This document shows, in pieces, positions 13,308-15,863 of a stretch of DNA of 15,863 nucleotides. Every line of letters starts with the position of its first letter. The first letter of the stretch is position 1. Origin of the DNA: JBDRRP01 sp964446485 (GTDB lineage: Bacteria; Desulfobacterota; Desulfobacteria; Desulfobacterales; JBDRRP01); contig CAYUOU010000088.1 in assembly GCA_964446485.1 (NCBI GenBank), positions 1-15,863 on the forward strand, in the 5' to 3' direction. Position numbers and translations under genes: made by a program. The notes below the pieces were generated by a model. The model worked only from the letters and a program-made list of their open reading frames with translations, was not told the origin of the DNA and did no database searches.

Positions 13308-13562
13308 GTGAACGAAATCCGGTGGAACAATAAAGCTCGGAAGCAATTGAAAGCCATCCCAGTTGCTTTGCGCAAACAGGTTACAGACGCCACCAGAGCC
13401 CTGACCGTTTTCCCGGATTGCCGCAACGTTAAGAAACTGACTCAGCACCGATATGACTACAGACTCCGTGTCGGCCGCTACCGGGTGTTTTTTGATTATG
13501 ACGGCACCATCAAGATAGTATCGATTCAGGAGGTAAAAAAGAGAGATGAGCACACCTACTGA
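13308..13562 (+). CDS. RelE/HigB-type toxin
   Basis: An 84-aa RelE-fold toxin from a GTG start. It opens NEIRWNNKARKQLKAIP and carries FPDCRNVKKLTQHRYDYRLR (35-54), VGRYRVFFDYDG (55-66) and the C-terminal EVKKRDEHTY, the hallmark of the RelE group that pairs with an Xre antitoxin encoded downstream. Such toxins cut mRNA on ribosomes; the catalytic His47, Arg52, Arg57 and Arg59 region and the basic tail are present. It overlaps the antitoxin by 17 nt. The toxin-first order is typical of HigBA-like modules. The start is unusual: no Shine-Dalgarno, GTG at the predicted mRNA 5' end, which would keep toxin translation low. Confidence 0.9.
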   Translation: MNEIRWNNKARKQLKAIPVALRKQVTDATRALTVFPDCRNVKKLTQHRYDYRLRVGRYRVFFDYDGTIKIVSIQEVKKRDEHTY

Positions 13563-13890
13563 TCCGCAGATTATCCTATTGGACGGAAAACCGGCCTTCG
13601 CTGTACTCCCCTGGGATGCATACGAGGAGCTCACCAAATACCGCGATAAGGCACTGCACGACATCTGGTTTCCTCAGAGCGTCGTGGAAGCCAACGCCGT
13701 GCGCGAGGAGAGCCTGATTAAGGCGTGGCGAGAATATTCTGGGCTAACACAGAAGGAACTCGCTGAACGCGCCGGTATCAAACAACCAGCCCTTGCCAGA
13801 TTGGAAGCCGGCAATTCAACACCCCGCGCCAGCACATTGAAAAAACTGGCCAACGCAATGAATCTCACCATCGAGCAGCTCATCGAATAA
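13546..13890 (+). CDS. Xre-family antitoxin (HigA-like) with Phd-like N-terminus
   Basis: A 114-aa protein. Residues 7-30 (PQIILLDGKPAFAVLP, then WDAYEELT) match the N-terminal segment found in this antitoxin group, which resembles a Phd/YefM strand-helix. Residues 57-112 are a helix-turn-helix of the Cro/C1 type: LIKAWREYSGLTQKELAERA, GIKQPALARLEAG, then PRASTLKKLANAMNLTIEQL. It should neutralise the toxin and repress the operon. AGGAGG lies 12 nt upstream of the ATG at 13546, a rather long spacing, with GAGAG closer. It is expressed more efficiently than the toxin if the toxin mRNA is leaderless. Confidence 0.93.
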   Translation: MSTPTDPQIILLDGKPAFAVLPWDAYEELTKYRDKALHDIWFPQSVVEANAVREESLIKAWREYSGLTQKELAERAGIKQPALARLEAGNSTPRASTLKKLANAMNLTIEQLIE

Positions 13891-14065
13891 ATAGACGCCC
13901 GCGCAGTTAATCATGAAATAAGGAAAGAATCCGACGCCCGGTTGGTATGACCGATCGCAGAACCGTTTCTGCACAGCGTTCGTGGTCGGCTAAAAGCGCT
14001 GGTAGTGACCAGGCAACAAATCCCAGACCGTATCGCAGTTCCAAAAATTCCCTGAATGACAATCC
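13891..14065. other. Intergenic region without identifiable features
   Basis: 175 bp between the Xre antitoxin and the menA-like promoter. I see no tRNA, clear terminator or repeat element of the families seen elsewhere. Confidence 0.5.
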
Positions 14066-14095
14066 TTGACATCAATCAGGCGGTTGCACTATGCG
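14066..14095 (+). promoter_or_regulatory. Probable promoter of the menA-like operon
   Basis: A perfect -35 TTGACA (14066-14071) is followed after 18 bp by TATGCG (14090-14095), a poor -10. The start near 14102 gives a leader of about 60 nt and argues against translation starting at 14066. Confidence 0.45.
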
Positions 14096-14161
14096 TCCAA
14101 AAATATCACCGCGTGTGGCGATCGGGTTTACGAATTCAATCATGACAAGGGAGCGAATCCA

Positions 14162-15052
14162 TTGAGTTGGTATCGTAACTGGTTTCTCGCAAGCCGGCCA
14201 TGGTCGTTTTCCATGACGGCCATTTCGGTCAGTGTCGGCAGTGCGCTGGCCGCCATCGACGGCGGCTTTTCATGGCCGCTTTACGGGCTGGCGCTATTGA
14301 GTGCCGTGCTGCTGCATGCGGCCACCAACCTGATCAATGACTATTACGACGTCAAAAACGGTCTGGATACCGTTGAAGTGGCCACCGCCCAGTACCGCCC
14401 GCATCCGCTGGTGGCAGGCGCATTACCCGCCGAGCAGGTCCGCTGGGCCGCACACGGTCTGTTCGCCGTCGCTGCCGCGATCGGTATTTACCTGACCATG
14501 GTCTGCGGGTTTGTCGTTTTTGCCATCGGCCTGATCGGGCTTCTGGCCGGCCTCACCTACACCGCACCGCCGTTGAAATATAAATATCTCGCCCTCGGCG
14601 AGTTGTCGGTATTTCTCATGTGGGGCCCCCTGATGGTGGAGGGGGCCTATTATGTCCAGCGACAAGCGCTCAGCCTCAAGGTATTCTGGGTGTCTCTGCC
14701 ATTCGGTGTTCTGGTGGCGCTGGTGCTGCTGGCCAACAACATTCGGGACATCGACCACGACAAGAAGCGAAAGATCAAGACAATCGCCATCCTTCTCGGG
14801 CGCCGCTACGGGATCTACGCCTACTCGCTGCTGATGGTGCTGGCCTATGCCGGCATCCTGCTCATGGCCTTGTCAGGCACACTCACCCTGTGGGTGTTGA
14901 TCATATTCGCCACTGTGCCCATTGCAATGAAACTCCTTCGTCAGATGATCGGTGGGATTCCGGCAGACGCCGATGCCCAGACGGCCAAACTCGACACGGC
15001 ATTCGGCCTGCTGCTGGTCATCTCTCTCGTTCTGGAAAGCATCACCGGATGA
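14162..15052 (+). CDS. UbiA-family prenyltransferase, MenA-like
   Basis: An integral membrane prenyltransferase of 296 aa that attaches a polyprenyl chain to an aromatic acceptor; the closest fit is 1,4-dihydroxy-2-naphthoate prenyltransferase of menaquinone synthesis. The first aspartate motif is NDYYDVKNGLD (59-69) and the second is NNIRDIDHDKKRKIKTIA (192-209, Asp196, Asp198, Asp200), both Mg-diphosphate sites facing the membrane. About eight to nine transmembrane helices are visible. The TTG at 14162 is chosen because AGGGAG lies about 8 nt upstream; the open frame back to 14066 covers the promoter and is not family-like. The stop overlaps the CPBP ATG by 4 nt. The acceptor substrate is inferred; another quinone-type acceptor cannot be ruled out. 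Confidence 0.85.
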   Translation: MSWYRNWFLASRPWSFSMTAISVSVGSALAAIDGGFSWPLYGLALLSAVLLHAATNLINDYYDVKNGLDTVEVATAQYRPHPLVAGALPAEQVRWAAHGLFAVAAAIGIYLTMVCGFVVFAIGLIGLLAGLTYTAPPLKYKYLALGELSVFLMWGPLMVEGAYYVQRQALSLKVFWVSLPFGVLVALVLLANNIRDIDHDKKRKIKTIAILLGRRYGIYAYSLLMVLAYAGILLMALSGTLTLWVLIIFATVPIAMKLLRQMIGGIPADADAQTAKLDTAFGLLLVISLVLESITG

Positions 15053-15675
15053 GCCGCGAGGAATCGCCAAAGCAGGCTTATGTCTGGGCAACGGCAGGGC
15101 TAGCAGCACTTCTATGGTTTGTCGCCTTTTTCCTGACGTGGTCCAATTTCTGGATCAAGATCGCCGGCGCAGCATCGCTTCTGGCGGTCCTCGCCTTCCG
15201 GCTTCAACCCTACAGCGGCCGGTTCGGTTGGAATACAAAGGCAGTTTTTCGCGGAGTTGTCTCGGCGGTGGCGCTGTGGGGCATCTTCTGGCTCGGCAAG
15301 GTAGTGTCCACGGCCGTCTTCCCCTTTGCCTCCCACCAGATCGGCGCCATTTACGGCAAAGGCGAAGGCTCACCCATCGTGGCCATTTTTTTCCTACTGC
15401 TGCTGGTGACCGGCCCATGCGAAGAGATTTACTGGCGGGGATTTCTCCAGAAAAACCTCATGGACCGGTACGGCGGATTACGGGGCTGGATGGCGGCAAC
15501 AGCCATCTACGCGGGTGTGCACATCTGGTCGTTCAATTTTATGCTGATCGGCGCTGCCGCCGTGGCTGGTGCCTTCTGGGGCCTGTGCTACTGGCGCTGG
15601 AAAAGTCTGGCGCCGGTCATTGTCTCACACGCATTGTGGAGCGCGGTTATCTTTTCGGTCGCGCCCATACCTTAG
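15049..15675 (+). CDS. CPBP-family intramembrane glutamic protease
   Basis: A 208-aa membrane protein of the CPBP (Rce1/Abi) family. The diagnostic motifs are present: CEEIYWRG with Glu125, Glu126 and Arg130; YAGVH with His158 and HALW with His194. Hydrophobic helices lie around residues 11-30, 36-51, 69-92, 109-122, 146-158, 165-181 and 188-204. In eukaryotes the family removes the tripeptide from prenylated CaaX proteins; bacterial members have varied or unknown roles. Its ATG overlaps the prenyltransferase stop (ATGA at 15049-15052), so the two are co-translated. That invites a shared role in membrane lipid or prenyl chemistry, but this is inference. Alternative upstream start codons in the frame lie inside menA. 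Confidence 0.88.
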   Translation: MSREESPKQAYVWATAGLAALLWFVAFFLTWSNFWIKIAGAASLLAVLAFRLQPYSGRFGWNTKAVFRGVVSAVALWGIFWLGKVVSTAVFPFASHQIGAIYGKGEGSPIVAIFFLLLLVTGPCEEIYWRGFLQKNLMDRYGGLRGWMAATAIYAGVHIWSFNFMLIGAAAVAGAFWGLCYWRWKSLAPVIVSHALWSAVIFSVAPIP

Positions 15676-15863
15676 GAGACGCTCCCCGCCCCTGCGCCCA
15701 CACTGCCAAAGGCAGTCCAATATCGGCGGTCTCGTATAAAGTCTTAATCTGCTGTTCAGTGCCCATCTCTGGTAAGCCTTTTGCCCCCTTCCCTGTCCCC
15801 TCCCACCCGGGGGAGGGGCACCGTTGCGCTATCTTTTTTCTGTATTTCACCCCCACCCAACCT
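15676..15863. other. Right-edge noncoding region with a GC-rich hairpin
   Basis: Contains a perfect 8-bp stem, CCCCTCCC-ACCCGG-GGGAGGGG, at 15797-15818, with the same arms as the hairpin at 237-257. A minus-strand frame is open to the edge here (from 15647) but is repeat-derived and overlaps the CPBP 3' end. No terminator with a T-tract is seen. Confidence 0.6.

Noticed and set aside
15647..15856. Minus-strand frame open toward the right edge
   Set aside because: Overlaps the end of the CPBP gene, begins in GC-rich repeat sequence and has no recognisable motif; a truncated gene entering from the right cannot be fully excluded.

Overview
The window looks like a chromosomal stretch of a Gram-negative bacterium, most plausibly a sulfate-reducing Desulfobacterota relative (Desulfosarcina/Desulfobacteraceae-like). 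The Gram-negative call rests on an outer-membrane beta-barrel protein with a signal peptide. The group assignment rests on gene content and on small palindromic intergenic elements that I recall from such genomes, so it is an inference from memory. Ordinary housekeeping genes (queA, tgt, gatB, a menA-like prenyltransferase) are interspersed with small accessory modules and palindromic repeats.

Region by region. 1-291: GC-rich repeats. 292-4840, minus strand: tgt, a DUF4143-type ATPase, queA, a nucleotidyltransferase with a small partner, and a DUF2065 membrane protein. QueA and Tgt act in queuosine synthesis, but here the ATPase gene sits between them. It overlaps tgt by ATGA and has its own strong promoter so close to the start codon that the mRNA is predicted to be leaderless. 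4927-5914, plus strand: a VapBC/FitAB-type toxin-antitoxin operon with a palindromic operator, followed by a ParD-like antitoxin gene broken by one in-frame TGA. 6040-6600: a dense array of palindromes and a tandem repeat. 6685-8115: gatB. 8244-8339: a palindromic MITE-like element. 8373-10124: an exported FG-GAP/VCBS-repeat protein with its own terminator. 10225-10580: another palindromic element and a 58-bp tandem repeat. 10664-11195: a RelBE-type module with a palindromic promoter. 11429-12484, minus strand: a porin-like outer-membrane protein preceded by a long structured leader. 12600-13300: no clear protein gene; it holds two terminator-like hairpins and a second MITE-like copy. 13274-13890: a RelE/HigB toxin with an Xre antitoxin, whose toxin GTG falls on the predicted transcription start. 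14066-15675: a menA-like UbiA prenyltransferase translationally coupled to a CPBP-family membrane protease.

The striking features are the density of toxin-antitoxin modules (three intact, one broken antitoxin, one candidate nucleotidyltransferase pair) inserted between core genes, the predicted leaderless promoters of two accessory genes, and the repeated palindromic elements, including one family present as two inverted copies about 4.7 kb apart. I found no CRISPR array, rRNA or tRNA gene, or transposase gene.
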